64,000 nt of DNA, taken from positions 659,716 to 723,715 of the forward strand of contig CAZHTC010000001.1 of NCBI GenBank assembly GCA_964535575.1, in the 5' to 3' direction. Below, piece by piece: positions 7,654 to 16,959 of this stretch. The notes below the pieces were generated by a model. That model did not search any database. It was not told where the DNA came from and saw only the letters and a program-made list of their open reading frames with translations. The position numbers were made by a program, and so were the translations under genes. The first letter of the stretch is position 1, and every line of letters begins with the position of its first letter. Source of the stretch: JAGPCK01 sp964535575. GTDB lineage: Bacteria > Bacteroidota > Bacteroidia > UKL13-3.

Positions 7654-9015
7654 TCACAATTTAGCCCAAAGATGGTCATATGCCTCGGGCAAAAAATGGT
7701 TGAAACAGAATTTCTCCAATTCAGTTAACTCAGATTGCGCCTCGCTATCGAAATTGTTTTTTTGAGCCAGCGCCCGTTGTAAAGGAATAAACCGCAGGGA
7801 TTTTTCCGCTGAGTTATAATGCATATATAGCGGTAATATTTTTACCCCGCTAATCATTTTATATGGTTTACCCTGTTTTGTTCCTTTGCTAAAAGTTAAT
7901 TCGAGCATTACCGGCATATGGCACCAGGTAAAAATATCATACGCCACAAAATCGGCCAATGAATAAATGGCAAACCCCTTTTTATTTTCACCGGTATTAG
8001 GATCGGTAAACGTTACCACTTCCATTGGTTGCACATTGTGCGGATGGCCACCAAGAATAACATCGGCTCCGCATTCATTAAATACGCGATGAAACAACTC
8101 AACCGTATGAGCCGATGGATAGGCCTGATACGCATTACCCGCATGGAGAGAGAGAACAATAAAATCGGCACCCCGTTTCCGTGCTGTCGCGCATTGCATT
8201 TTTATAAACGACAAGTCGCATCCGGGTACGTTAAGCGGAAAATGATTCACCAGCCAGGGTTTTCCGGCTGGGGTTGAAAGTTTATTTAACGAATAGGTTG
8301 CGGCTATAAATGCGGTTTTAATTCCGTTTCGTTCCAGTATCGGAAAATCATCAACGGCATGCTCGTTCATGGCGGCACCACACCAGGCAATGTTGTTCTC
8401 TTTTAAAAATTCAAGCGTTTGAAAAAGTCCCTTTTTACCCATATCCATCGAGTGGTTATTAGCTACACTCAGCACATCGTATCCTTTGTACTTTCCGTTT
8501 CCGTTAAAAATACTGAACATTTCAGGTGAGCAGTTAAAATACATATCGTTCAGCATCACCTCGGGTACCAGTTGTGCCTTCTTCGATTGTTTAAAAGGGG
8601 TTTCGAGATTGGCAAAAACCATATCGGCATTAAAAAACCAATCTCCAGTTTCGTCCCATAAATTCGCTGCCGATTGTTTATTCACAAGGCGGTAAGGCAT
8701 CAGGTCGCCTCCGGCATGAAGCGTACAGGATGTTTCTTCATTAAAATCTTTGTCGGTAAAATCTATTTTTTGCGATCGAAAATAGTTTTCGAGTCCCGAA
8801 TTTTCAGTGGCCTCGGTATGCGGTTTCAAATAATATTTATACCCCAGGTAAACGGCCCCTGCCTCGCCCATGGTGAACGGGTTTTCTTCAAAATTTACCA
8901 ATGGGAAACGCCAGCTTTTTTTCTTAAACAAATGCACCAGCCCAAATATACCTTTGAGCAGCATCACCAGCCATTTGCCTTTAGGGGTGAGGGTTCTTAC
9001 CGGAAAAACGCCCAT
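7654..9015 (-). CDS. CapA-family protein (poly-gamma-glutamate capsule-type calcineurin-like phosphoesterase)
   Basis: 453 aa from ATG 9015; an adjacent GTG at 9018 is possible. Motifs of the PGA_cap family are all present: AGGDLMP (~residue 100), NLETP (~135), SVANNHSMDMGKKG (~180), LSLHAGNAY (~285) and GADVILGGHPHNVQP (~315). Metal-binding Asp, Asn and His residues are intact, so an active metallophosphatase is likely. There is no signal peptide. The product of true CapA is a capsule polymer, but most family members are of unknown substrate. It overlaps the upstream symporter gene by 35 bp, implying cotranscription and coupled translation. Confidence 0.85.
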   Translation of the reverse strand: MGVFPVRTLTPKGKWLVMLLKGIFGLVHLFKKKSWRFPLVNFEENPFTMGEAGAVYLGYKYYLKPHTEATENSGLENYFRSQKIDFTDKDFNEETSCTLHAGGDLMPYRLVNKQSAANLWDETGDWFFNADMVFANLETPFKQSKKAQLVPEVMLNDMYFNCSPEMFSIFNGNGKYKGYDVLSVANNHSMDMGKKGLFQTLEFLKENNIAWCGAAMNEHAVDDFPILERNGIKTAFIAATYSLNKLSTPAGKPWLVNHFPLNVPGCDLSFIKMQCATARKRGADFIVLSLHAGNAYQAYPSAHTVELFHRVFNECGADVILGGHPHNVQPMEVVTFTDPNTGENKKGFAIYSLADFVAYDIFTWCHMPVMLELTFSKGTKQGKPYKMISGVKILPLYMHYNSAEKSLRFIPLQRALAQKNNFDSEAQSELTELEKFCFNHFLPEAYDHLWAKL

Positions 9016-10402
9016 CACTAGAAAAAACTAAAACCACTAAGTGAAACAACAGCGCAAAACATACCCCAAAATACACTTCGTTCACTTCTTGCCAAAGTCC
9101 ATTTTTACCCGCCCTGTACAATTTTATGGAATAAGTAAAAACCACGCTCAGCAACATTTGCCAAAACACCCACGAAGGTTCTATTTTAAAGCGGGTGTAT
9201 GAAAACAAAACCGGTATCAGCAGTCCGGCACATACGTAGGGAGTGAAATCAAAAAAAATGGCAACCACCGAACTGTCTTTGTACAATACACAAAGCAGCG
9301 CATTGGCCACACCCACCGCTATGAGTGAAAAACGCGTGAGTTGCTCAACGCTTAACCACAGGTATTTTTTGTTGGCGTGCAATAAATCTTTTGAGATGCT
9401 TAAAGCTGAGGTAAACAAAAAACTATTGCCTGTTGAAACAATGGTAGCCAGCAATCCGGTAAAAAAAAGTCCCATGAGTACCGGAGACAAAAATTGTTGT
9501 CCGGCTACCAGGTAAAGCTGATATGGCAGGAACAACGAGCCTGAATGCTGTAACAAACTCATAGCATAAAGTGCCGCAGTGGCTGCCAGAAAGTCAAACA
9601 GAGTCCAGCAAAGTACGCTTATCACCAATCCTTTTTGTGCCGTAGTGGGTTTGTTAACCGAATAAATTCGCTGGTGGTAATTGGGATCAACCAATACCAC
9701 CGCGGCAAATAAAAACCAGGAACCAATATACCAATACGACTTGGGTAAATGAAAGTGCAGTAAATCGGGATTGATTGTTTGAAACGGAGAAGTTCCGTAA
9801 GTAACAAACAGGCTGATGACGATAGCTGCAAATCCCGTAAACATGAAAATAAACTGAAGCAAATCTGTTTTCACCACGGTTTTAAATCCGCCTTTTAAAA
9901 TGTATCCACCTGAAAAAAGAGTAGCGAGAATAATACACCACACCATGTTCCATCCCCAGATAAAATGCAACACCTGAGCCGTCATGAGCAGGTACATGGC
10001 CGGAGCGGTAATGAGTAAAATAAGCAACGTTCCGATGGTAGCCACCCTGTTGCCGTAATGATGCCTTAGTAAATCCGAAAGGGTGGTGAATTTTCCTTCC
10101 CTCGCTCGTTTCGCATAAAACAACGCAAATACCAACGAAAACAACGAATACGGAAGGCTTAAAAACAGCCAGGCGGAAACACCGTGCTGTGCATACAGTT
10201 CGCCTATTCCCAGCACCCAGCCATACATGGTGGATACAAGCGTAGCCACAAACGGAAAAAGCGTAACCTTGCGGCCGGCAAGTATAAAGTCGGACGATGA
10301 ATCGGTAGTTTTTCTTCGTACAAAGGCTGTTAAAACCAGTACTAAAAAATAAGCCAGAATAATTAACTGAGCTGCTACAGGCACAGGTGCAAATAAAAGC
10401 AT
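8981..10402 (-). CDS. Sodium:solute symporter family (SSS) transporter
   Basis: 473 aa with about 13 membrane helices. The N-terminus matches the family: residues ~13-60 LAYFLVLVLTAFVRRK ... DFILAGRKV, then the STMYGW motif where the unwound first core helix lies, and later NYHQRIYSV and FLFTSALSISKDLL, typical of SSS members. It would couple Na+ entry to uptake of a small organic solute; the substrate cannot be called. Translationally coupled to the downstream CapA-like gene. Confidence 0.85.
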   Translation of the reverse strand: MLLFAPVPVAAQLIILAYFLVLVLTAFVRRKTTDSSSDFILAGRKVTLFPFVATLVSTMYGWVLGIGELYAQHGVSAWLFLSLPYSLFSLVFALFYAKRAREGKFTTLSDLLRHHYGNRVATIGTLLILLITAPAMYLLMTAQVLHFIWGWNMVWCIILATLFSGGYILKGGFKTVVKTDLLQFIFMFTGFAAIVISLFVTYGTSPFQTINPDLLHFHLPKSYWYIGSWFLFAAVVLVDPNYHQRIYSVNKPTTAQKGLVISVLCWTLFDFLAATAALYAMSLLQHSGSLFLPYQLYLVAGQQFLSPVLMGLFFTGLLATIVSTGNSFLFTSALSISKDLLHANKKYLWLSVEQLTRFSLIAVGVANALLCVLYKDSSVVAIFFDFTPYVCAGLLIPVLFSYTRFKIEPSWVFWQMLLSVVFTYSIKLYRAGKNGLWQEVNEVYFGVCFALLFHLVVLVFSSDGRFSGKNPHP

Positions 10403-10577
10403 CGATAGCCTTATTTATTAGTAAAAGTTTATCCCAAAGCAAAATTGCCCAATAAGCAAGGCAAATTGTTTGTTTGATTTATAGCGTCTTACGTATCCGG
10501 TTGTGAAAATAATACCCCTACATACAACCTCTCCTCTTGTTCCGTGGTCTTTATCAGTAATTAACCTCACTTCATAA

Positions 10578-11138
10578 TTGAGTACCCGCGGCCAAACTTT
10601 AAGTGATGAGGAGTTGATTGTTCTTTGCCGGAACAATCAGGTTTCTGCACAAAACGAACTTTACAAACGTTTTGCCAGAAGGGTGATGGGTATTGCCATG
10701 CGCTACAGCCGAAACCGCGAGGATGCTCAGGATATTGTTCAGGATAGTTTTGTGAAAATTTTTCTTGGCCTGAAAAATTTTAAGGGCGATGGCTCTTTTG
10801 AGGGTTGGATAAAACGGATTGCGGTAAACACAGCCATCAATCATATTCAAAAACAACTGAAGTTTACCAATGAAACAGATATTGATGCTGCTTCAGAACT
10901 GATATACGATAACCAGATTATAAAAAACATATCGGCCAACGAGCTTATTGGTTTGGTACAGGCCATGCCCGATGGGTTTCGCACCGTGTTTAACCTGTTT
11001 GTAATTGAGGGTTACCCTCATCAGGAAATAGGTGAAATGCTGGGTATTTCAGAAGGAACATCCAAATCACAATTAGCCAGAGCCCGCCAGCATCTGGCCA
11101 ATAAAATTAAATCGAAAAAGTTAGATTATAATGAATAG
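10578..11138 (+). CDS. RNA polymerase ECF sigma factor
   Basis: 186 aa from a TTG start at 10578; an in-frame stop lies directly before it and there is no ATG before the conserved DEELIVLCRNNQVSAQNELYKRF, so TTG is the only sensible start. Region 2: NREDAQDIVQDSFVKIFLGLKNF (~residues 45-70); region 4 helix-turn-helix: IEGYPHQEIGEMLGISEGTSKSQLARARQHL (~140-172). The next gene starts 8 bp inside it, so the two proteins are made together. The 175 bases upstream contain no gene and no clear -7 box. Confidence 0.9.
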   Translation: MSTRGQTLSDEELIVLCRNNQVSAQNELYKRFARRVMGIAMRYSRNREDAQDIVQDSFVKIFLGLKNFKGDGSFEGWIKRIAVNTAINHIQKQLKFTNETDIDAASELIYDNQIIKNISANELIGLVQAMPDGFRTVFNLFVIEGYPHQEIGEMLGISEGTSKSQLARARQHLANKIKSKKLDYNE

Positions 11139-12705
11139 TAATATGCAAAATCAGTTTGATGAACTCCTTCATCAGAAGTTGTACGACTTCTGTGATGATC
11201 CTGATGAAGGGCTGATTGATAAAATACATCAGAAAAAAGACCGGGTCATCCGCCTGTACCGATTACTTCCACTTATTTTGTCGGTAGTAGCCATTACCCT
11301 GGCAGGCATTTGGTTTTTCTCTTCTGAAAACAATCGGAAAAATTTAATGCCAGCTTTTGAAAGCAAACCCGCCCCTGTGTTGCAATCACCCGTTTCTTCG
11401 GCAAAACCTGCTTCTCCTTCAAACGTACGCTTCATAACCACAAGCAATTCTACAACTGCTGTTTCCTCATCACAAACAGCGGTAAACGCAAACTTTAAAA
11501 GCCAGGTTCTTTTAACTGAAGAAGCAATGATTAGCACTCCCTTAAGTGGTGTTAACCCTACCCTTGTTTCTTCGGCAGAAATTACCGGTTGTGAAGCAGG
11601 TTTTGATTTTTACACCTCGTATACCGGAGAGTTGTTCTTTATAAACACCAGCAGCATGAACGATGGCGCAGAAGTTTTGTGGAATTTTGGTGACGGCACC
11701 TACAGCAACCTGATGAATCCATCGCATCAATATCAACAAGCTGGCGAATATGAGGTAAGACTTGATGTAATGGTGAAAGGAAAGTCTTCCTGTAACTATG
11801 AAACAGTGCTTACTTATGCTGCTTCGGCGGTAAAATCTGAAAAAACAATTAAAGGAACTGTGTTCGAAGAATTATTTATTTCAAAAGATGCGGTTGTTTC
11901 TTTGTACAGGCAAACAGCATCGGGCGATAAATACGAGCTGTATTCGCTGCACAAAACCGATGCCTCGGGTAATTACCAGTTCTCTCAGCTTCCCAATGGG
12001 AAATACATGATCCTTGCTGAGAAAAACGGCAATTCGCGCTATACTCCTACCTGGTTTGGAAACGTAACTTTGAGCGAAGATGCCGACCGCATTGTACTTG
12101 ACGACCGCAACCAGCAAAACAACCGGTTATTCGATATTCATTTACAGCAAATACCCTTATCTGACCCGCTGGATATGACTGCCTCTTCAACCCGCGTTGA
12201 TACCGGTGGAGTTTACGTAACCCTTGTTGACAGGTATAATAATGTGGTGGGTACTTTTAAAACCGACATGTACGGGAACCTGATGCGGGGCCAAACTGAA
12301 ATTCCTCCCGGATATTATAAAGTAATTAATCCGTCAACCTCTAAAGAATCAACCGTTCAAATTGGCTCCGGAAACTCAGGTACTATTGATCATTACAGCG
12401 ATTTGGTAACAGATAAAACACGCGAAGAATCAAAACCGCTGATGCCTGCCGAACCCCTGGTAATAATGCCAAATCCCGCTGTGAGTGATATCCGATTTGA
12501 AGTAAAACTCGACACCTATCAGCAGGTACAGGTGCGCATTGTGAATGCCAACGGTATTGAGGTGTACAACCAAACCACATTCGGTGAACCGGGTGCCAAC
12601 AAATTCAATATTGTTATCAGTTCATTTAAACCCGGAGTGTATTATGTGATGGTTAAGAAAGGTCAGGGGGTTCCGGTAATCAGTCAGCTGATAAAAGCTA
12701 ATTAG
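11131..12705 (+). CDS. Anti-sigma-like membrane protein with PKD, SdrD/B-like domains and a T9SS sorting domain
   Basis: 524 aa. Residues 1-42 are charged and cytoplasm-like; ~43-62 form a single uncleaved helix (LLPLILSVVAITLAGIWFF). A Ser/Thr/Pro linker follows, then a PKD domain (~150-230, VLWNFGDGTYSNLMNPSHQYQQAG), two prealbumin-like/SdrD B domains (~240-320 and ~350-410), and a type A T9SS C-terminal sorting domain (~440-524, MPNPAVSDIRFEV ... FKPGVYYVMVKK). It overlaps the ECF sigma gene by 8 bp, in the position of an anti-sigma factor. A T9SS tail on a protein with an internal membrane anchor is odd; see findings. Confidence 0.8.
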   Translation: MNSNMQNQFDELLHQKLYDFCDDPDEGLIDKIHQKKDRVIRLYRLLPLILSVVAITLAGIWFFSSENNRKNLMPAFESKPAPVLQSPVSSAKPASPSNVRFITTSNSTTAVSSSQTAVNANFKSQVLLTEEAMISTPLSGVNPTLVSSAEITGCEAGFDFYTSYTGELFFINTSSMNDGAEVLWNFGDGTYSNLMNPSHQYQQAGEYEVRLDVMVKGKSSCNYETVLTYAASAVKSEKTIKGTVFEELFISKDAVVSLYRQTASGDKYELYSLHKTDASGNYQFSQLPNGKYMILAEKNGNSRYTPTWFGNVTLSEDADRIVLDDRNQQNNRLFDIHLQQIPLSDPLDMTASSTRVDTGGVYVTLVDRYNNVVGTFKTDMYGNLMRGQTEIPPGYYKVINPSTSKESTVQIGSGNSGTIDHYSDLVTDKTREESKPLMPAEPLVIMPNPAVSDIRFEVKLDTYQQVQVRIVNANGIEVYNQTTFGEPGANKFNIVISSFKPGVYYVMVKKGQGVPVISQLIKAN

Positions 12706-12712
12706 ACGGAAA

Positions 12713-13936
12713 TTACTTTTTTGTAAATTTCCCGCGCCCCGACCGGGAGCCTTTGAAGTTTTTTTTGCCCGCTGATGGTGGTTTTACCTTTGGGTTATAC
12801 ACAGGGGCTTCGCCCAATTTAGTCGGTAGCGGCTCCTTTTTCACCTCATATCCTATCAAACTTTCTATCTGGTGAAAACGGTACTGATCTCTCGGACTTA
12901 TAATGGTGATAGCCGTTCCTTTTGCATCGGCCCGCGCGGTACGGCCCACCCGGTGTACATAATCTTCAGGGTCGGGTGGTGCATCAAAATTAATCACCAG
13001 CCCTATACCATCTACGTCTATTCCTCTAGATAAAATATCGGTACCGATTAAAATGCGTAATTCTTTATTCCGAAACTGCCGCATAATTATTTCGCGCTCC
13101 TGTTGTTCCAGATCAGAGTGAAAAGCCTTGCAGGGTAATTTTGACCTGCGCAGCAATACATCCAGCTGTTTTACTTTCTCTTTGGTAGAGGCAAAAATAA
13201 TAACCGAGTCAGCTTCGCTGTGTGCCAGAATATGTTTAAGCAATCCTTCTTTTTGCTCTTCATATGCCGAATAAGCCAATTGGGTAATTCCTTCGGCCGG
13301 TTTTGAAATGGCTATGCTTATTTCTTTTGGGTCTCTTAAAATGCGCGAAGCCATTTGCCTTATTTTGGGTGGCATGGTTGCTGAAAACAGTAATGTTTGC
13401 CGCTCGGCTGGCAGATAGCTTACAATGCGCATAATGTCTTCGTAAAATCCCATATCCAGCATACGATCGGCTTCGTCCAGAATTAAATGTTTAATCGCAC
13501 TTAAATCAATATGCCGGGTAGTGATGAGTGAAATTAAACGGCCCGGTGTGGCCACGGCAATATCGGCCCCTTTCATCATGGCCTTTTTTTGCTGCTCCCA
13601 GGCATTGCCATCTCCTCCACCGTAAATAGCGATGGAATTAATACCGGTATGGTAAGCCAGTCCTTCTATCTGCTGATCTATTTGCAAAGCCAGTTCCCGG
13701 GTAGGTGCAATTATCAGGGTACTCAATTCGCGGTGGTCGTGGTACAAAATATTATCGAGCACCGGCAACACGTAGGCTGCCGTTTTACCCGTACCGGTTT
13801 GTGCACAGGCTACCAAATCACATCCATCCATTATTAATGGAATGGCCTGCTGCTGAATAGGTGTGGGCGAATCAAAACCCATATCTGCAAGGCCGAGTAC
13901 TACCGAGGGTTGAAAATGAAAATCAGAAAATGTCAA
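12713..13936 (-). CDS. rhlE: DEAD-box ATP-dependent RNA helicase, RhlE-like
   Basis: 407 aa. All DEAD-box motifs are visible: Q motif (GFDSPTPIQQQAIP, ~residues 20-33), motif I AQTGTGKT, PTRELALQ, TPGR, DEAD (~residue 155), SAT, ARG-like motif V (GTDILSRGIDVDGI) and motif VI HRVGRTARA. The tail is short, basic and Gly/Ser-rich (KNFKGSRSGRGKFTKK), fitting RNA binding. Such enzymes remodel RNA in ribosome assembly and mRNA decay, often with a cold-related role. Stand-alone gene, convergent with the previous one at 7 bp. The symbol is by family resemblance. Confidence 0.9.
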   Translation of the reverse strand: MTFSDFHFQPSVVLGLADMGFDSPTPIQQQAIPLIMDGCDLVACAQTGTGKTAAYVLPVLDNILYHDHRELSTLIIAPTRELALQIDQQIEGLAYHTGINSIAIYGGGDGNAWEQQKKAMMKGADIAVATPGRLISLITTRHIDLSAIKHLILDEADRMLDMGFYEDIMRIVSYLPAERQTLLFSATMPPKIRQMASRILRDPKEISIAISKPAEGITQLAYSAYEEQKEGLLKHILAHSEADSVIIFASTKEKVKQLDVLLRRSKLPCKAFHSDLEQQEREIIMRQFRNKELRILIGTDILSRGIDVDGIGLVINFDAPPDPEDYVHRVGRTARADAKGTAITIISPRDQYRFHQIESLIGYEVKKEPLPTKLGEAPVYNPKVKPPSAGKKNFKGSRSGRGKFTKK

Positions 13937-14048
13937 TGATTAAAAATAAGACCCGCAAGATAAGGGAAAACCTATTACCATGCACTGTAACCGCCCGGCT
14001 GTCTTTTCAAAACCTGTTTTGCAGCATGAATGCGTTACCTTCGCGCCT

Positions 14049-14942
14049 GTGAACACCACCCTTAAGGTACATTTATCGCTGCTCACGGTTTCGGCTCTTT
14101 ACGCTGCCACGTTTACTATTGCCAAAGAGGTGATGAATGGCTATGTGGAGCCATCAGCTTTTATTCTTATCCGTGTGGCAGTGGCGGCAGTACTGTTCTT
14201 TATAGCACATTCCCTTTTTGTGCGAGACAAAAAAGTCACCGACAGAAAAGATTTCCAGCGCCTTTTTGTATGCAGCATGTTTGGAGTGGGATTTAATATG
14301 CTCCTGTTTTTTAACGGGCTCCACCTCACTTCTCCCATAAACGGAGCTGTGCTTATGACCTGTTCGCCCATTTTTGTAGTGGTATTTGCCGCCCTGTTGC
14401 TTCGCGAAAAAATTACCGCGGCCAAAGGTTTTGGTATTTTACTGGCCGCAACGGGAGCCGCATTGCTTATTGGCGGACGCGAACTCAATTTCTCTTCATC
14501 AACCGCACGGGGAGATTTGATGGTGGCCGTTAATGCTATTATCTATTCTTTTTACTTAGTTTATTCAAAACCGTTGTTGCTAAAATACAAACCAGTTACC
14601 GTAAGCAAATGGACTTTTTTATTCGGAACCCTGATTGTATTGCCGTTCGGGTGGCAGGAGTTTGGACAAATTCAATGGGCCTCCATGCCGGTAAAGGTTT
14701 ACTGGCAATTGGCCTTTGTGGTGGTGGGAACCACCTTTCTCACCTACTTGCTCAATTCGTGGGCCCTGCGTTATGCCACTCCCGCACTGGTGGGTTCGTA
14801 TATCTACCTGCAACCGGTTCTGGCTACGCTTATTGCGGTACTTTCGCAAAAGGATATGCTTACTATAGCAAAGTTTAGTTATACATTATTGATATTTGCC
14901 GGAGTGTATCTGGTAAGTAAACCAACAAAACAACATGCTTAG
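14049..14942 (+). CDS. EamA/DMT-family transporter
   Basis: 297 aa from GTG 14049, which begins eight residues before the first membrane helix (LSLLTVSALYAATFTIAK). An in-frame ATG at 13980 would add 23 non-hydrophobic residues, and a near-consensus promoter box (TACCTTCG, 14036-14043) lies between the two, favouring GTG. Ten helices in two five-helix EamA repeats, with the second repeat beginning near residue 150 (GDLMVAVNAIIYSFYLVYSKPLL). A metabolite exporter or importer of unknown substrate. It overlaps yicC by 8 bp and so heads the yicC-gmk-nadD unit. Confidence 0.85.
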   Translation: MNTTLKVHLSLLTVSALYAATFTIAKEVMNGYVEPSAFILIRVAVAAVLFFIAHSLFVRDKKVTDRKDFQRLFVCSMFGVGFNMLLFFNGLHLTSPINGAVLMTCSPIFVVVFAALLLREKITAAKGFGILLAATGAALLIGGRELNFSSSTARGDLMVAVNAIIYSFYLVYSKPLLLKYKPVTVSKWTFLFGTLIVLPFGWQEFGQIQWASMPVKVYWQLAFVVVGTTFLTYLLNSWALRYATPALVGSYIYLQPVLATLIAVLSQKDMLTIAKFSYTLLIFAGVYLVSKPTKQHA

Positions 14943-15807
14943 ATCAATGACAGGCTTCGGACAAGCCACCGGTGATTTTGAAAAATTTAATGTGAAGGCA
15001 GAGATAAAAGCCCTCAACGGAAAATTTTTGGAAATAAACCTCCGCACCCCTAAAATCATTTTGAATAAAGAGGCCGAACTGCGCACTACTTTTGGTAAGC
15101 TGTTCGAACGTGGTACCGTTACCCTTTCAGTAAATCTGGAGTTTAAAAACCCCGGTGATTTATTACAGCCCATAAACAAAGAGGTGGTAGGTTTTTACCT
15201 CGAAGAAATTCATTCTCTTGAAAGCAAAGCGGGTGTACCAAAAGGTTCGCTCACCGGCTCCCTGTTTAATATTCCCAATGCCCTGCAATCAACCGAAAAA
15301 GAACTGAGCGAAAGCGAATGGAAGGAAATACTGAGTGTGCTGATGAATGCCTGGGAAGCATTTGAACTTTTCAGAAAACAGGAAGGCGCACTTACCGAGA
15401 AAGAAATTTGCGCGATGGTTAGTCGCATTAATATGCTTTGTGACGAGGTAGAAGCTCTGGAACCCGAGCGCATGAAAGGCGTGCGCGACCGCATACAGGG
15501 TGATTTGGAAAATATGCTGGCCAAGGACCAGATTGATGCTAACCGCCTGGAGCAGGAACTTATTTACTACATCGAAAAAATGGATATTGCCGAAGAAAAA
15601 CTGCGGCTTAAAAATCACTGTGATTATTTTTTGCAGACTATAAAAGAAAACTCCACCGGTAAAAAACTTGGTTTCATTGCTCAGGAAATGGGTCGTGAAA
15701 TAAACACTATGGGAGCCAAAGCCAACTTTTTCCCTATACAGAAAAAAATTGTAGAGATGAAAGATGAGCTGGAAAAAATAAAAGAACAATTGAACAACGT
15801 AGTATGA
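14935..15807 (+). CDS. yicC: YicC family endoribonuclease
   Basis: 290 aa, the usual length. It begins with the family signature (MLRSMTGFGQATGDFE) and ends with the DUF1732 part containing NRLEQELIYYIEKMDIAEE and GREINTMGAKA. E. coli YicC is a hexameric endoribonuclease (RnaY-like family) implicated in degrading a small RNA and in DNA-damage mutagenesis. The gene is coupled at both ends: 8-bp overlap with the transporter and 4-bp ATGA overlap with gmk. The yicC-gmk pairing is common in bacteria. Confidence 0.93.
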   Translation: MLRSMTGFGQATGDFEKFNVKAEIKALNGKFLEINLRTPKIILNKEAELRTTFGKLFERGTVTLSVNLEFKNPGDLLQPINKEVVGFYLEEIHSLESKAGVPKGSLTGSLFNIPNALQSTEKELSESEWKEILSVLMNAWEAFELFRKQEGALTEKEICAMVSRINMLCDEVEALEPERMKGVRDRIQGDLENMLAKDQIDANRLEQELIYYIEKMDIAEEKLRLKNHCDYFLQTIKENSTGKKLGFIAQEMGREINTMGAKANFFPIQKKIVEMKDELEKIKEQLNNVV

Positions 15808-16382
15808 GCACGGGTAAGGTTATTATTTTTTCAGCTCCATCGGGTTCGGGCAAAACCACTATAGTAAAACATTTGCTCAGCACCAACAGCAACCTTGCCT
15901 TTTCTGTTTCGGCCACCACGCGACAGCCACGCCCCAACGAGATTAACGGAAAGGATTATTATTTTCTCACCAAAACCGATTTTTTACAGCGTGTGCAAAA
16001 CAACGAATTTGCCGAATATGAAGAAGTGTATCCCGGTACGTATTACGGAACCCTGCGCAGCGAAGTAGAACGCATCTGGGCTGAGGGAAAAGTAGTTGTT
16101 TTTGATGTAGACGTGGTAGGCGGATTAAACTTAAAACGCATCTGGGGCCGCACCGCTCTGGCCGTATTTGTTAAACCTCCGTCTGTTGCCGTTTTGCAAA
16201 ACCGGTTAAGGGCCCGCGCCACCGAAACCGAACAGGATTTAGAAAAACGCATTAATAAAGCGTTGTCCGAATTGCAGTTTGAGCCGCAGTTTGATGTGGT
16301 TCTCATAAACGACCGGTTAGATGAAACCTTTGAAAAAGCACAACAACTGCTTCAGGATTTTTTAACTACAGCCCCTTTGTAA
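15804..16382 (+). CDS. gmk: Guanylate kinase
   Basis: 192 aa. The P-loop is SAPSGSGKTT (residues ~9-18), followed by SVSATTRQPRPNEINGKDYYFL with the GMP-binding Arg and Tyr residues, EYEEVYPGTYYGT, and the lid region with RLRARATETEQD. It phosphorylates GMP to GDP with ATP, an essential step in guanine nucleotide synthesis. ATGA overlap with yicC, 4-bp gap to nadD. Confidence 0.96.
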   Translation: MSTGKVIIFSAPSGSGKTTIVKHLLSTNSNLAFSVSATTRQPRPNEINGKDYYFLTKTDFLQRVQNNEFAEYEEVYPGTYYGTLRSEVERIWAEGKVVVFDVDVVGGLNLKRIWGRTALAVFVKPPSVAVLQNRLRARATETEQDLEKRINKALSELQFEPQFDVVLINDRLDETFEKAQQLLQDFLTTAPL

Positions 16383-16386
16383 TTGT

Positions 16387-16959
16387 ATGCATATAGGTCT
16401 TTTTTTCGGCTCATTTAATCCACCCCACACCGGCCATTTGGTTATTGCCAGCCATATGACTGAATACAGCGATATTGAAAAAATATGGTTTATGGTATCG
16501 CCACATAATCCTCTCAAAGCAAAGGGCGATTTACTTGATGCATCTGCCCGACTGCAATTGGTACAGGATGCAGTTGCGCTGGACCCGCGTTTTGTGGCAT
16601 CCGATTTTGAATTTAACCTGGAGCGGCCTTCGTACACCATTAACACCATGCAACAGCTTGCGCAAAAATACCCCGAACATCGGTTTACGCTGATAATGGG
16701 TGGCGACAACCTGCACTCGCTGCACCTTTGGAAAGACTACGAAACCCTGCTCGACACCTACCGCATTTTTGTGTACCGCAGAGAAGGTTTTGATAATGCC
16801 GAGTTGGCCGACCATCCCAATGTAGTGGTGTTTGACGTTCCGCTGCTCAATATCTCATCCACCTTTATTCGCAAGGCGGTAAAAAAAGGAAAATCCATTC
16901 GCTACCTGGTGCCGCAGGTGGTTGAAGAACAAATTACATTAAATAAGTATTACCAATAA
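16387..16959 (+). CDS. nadD: Nicotinate-nucleotide adenylyltransferase
   Basis: 190 aa. Nucleotidyltransferase motif GLFFGSFNPPHTGHL (residues ~4-18, with the T/HxGH site), MGGDNLHSLHLW (~98-110), and the C-terminal ISSTFIRK motif (~158-165). It adenylates nicotinate mononucleotide to deamido-NAD in NAD synthesis. Its stop overlaps the start of the GNAT gene by one base. Confidence 0.95.
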   Translation: MHIGLFFGSFNPPHTGHLVIASHMTEYSDIEKIWFMVSPHNPLKAKGDLLDASARLQLVQDAVALDPRFVASDFEFNLERPSYTINTMQQLAQKYPEHRFTLIMGGDNLHSLHLWKDYETLLDTYRIFVYRREGFDNAELADHPNVVVFDVPLLNISSTFIRKAVKKGKSIRYLVPQVVEEQITLNKYYQ

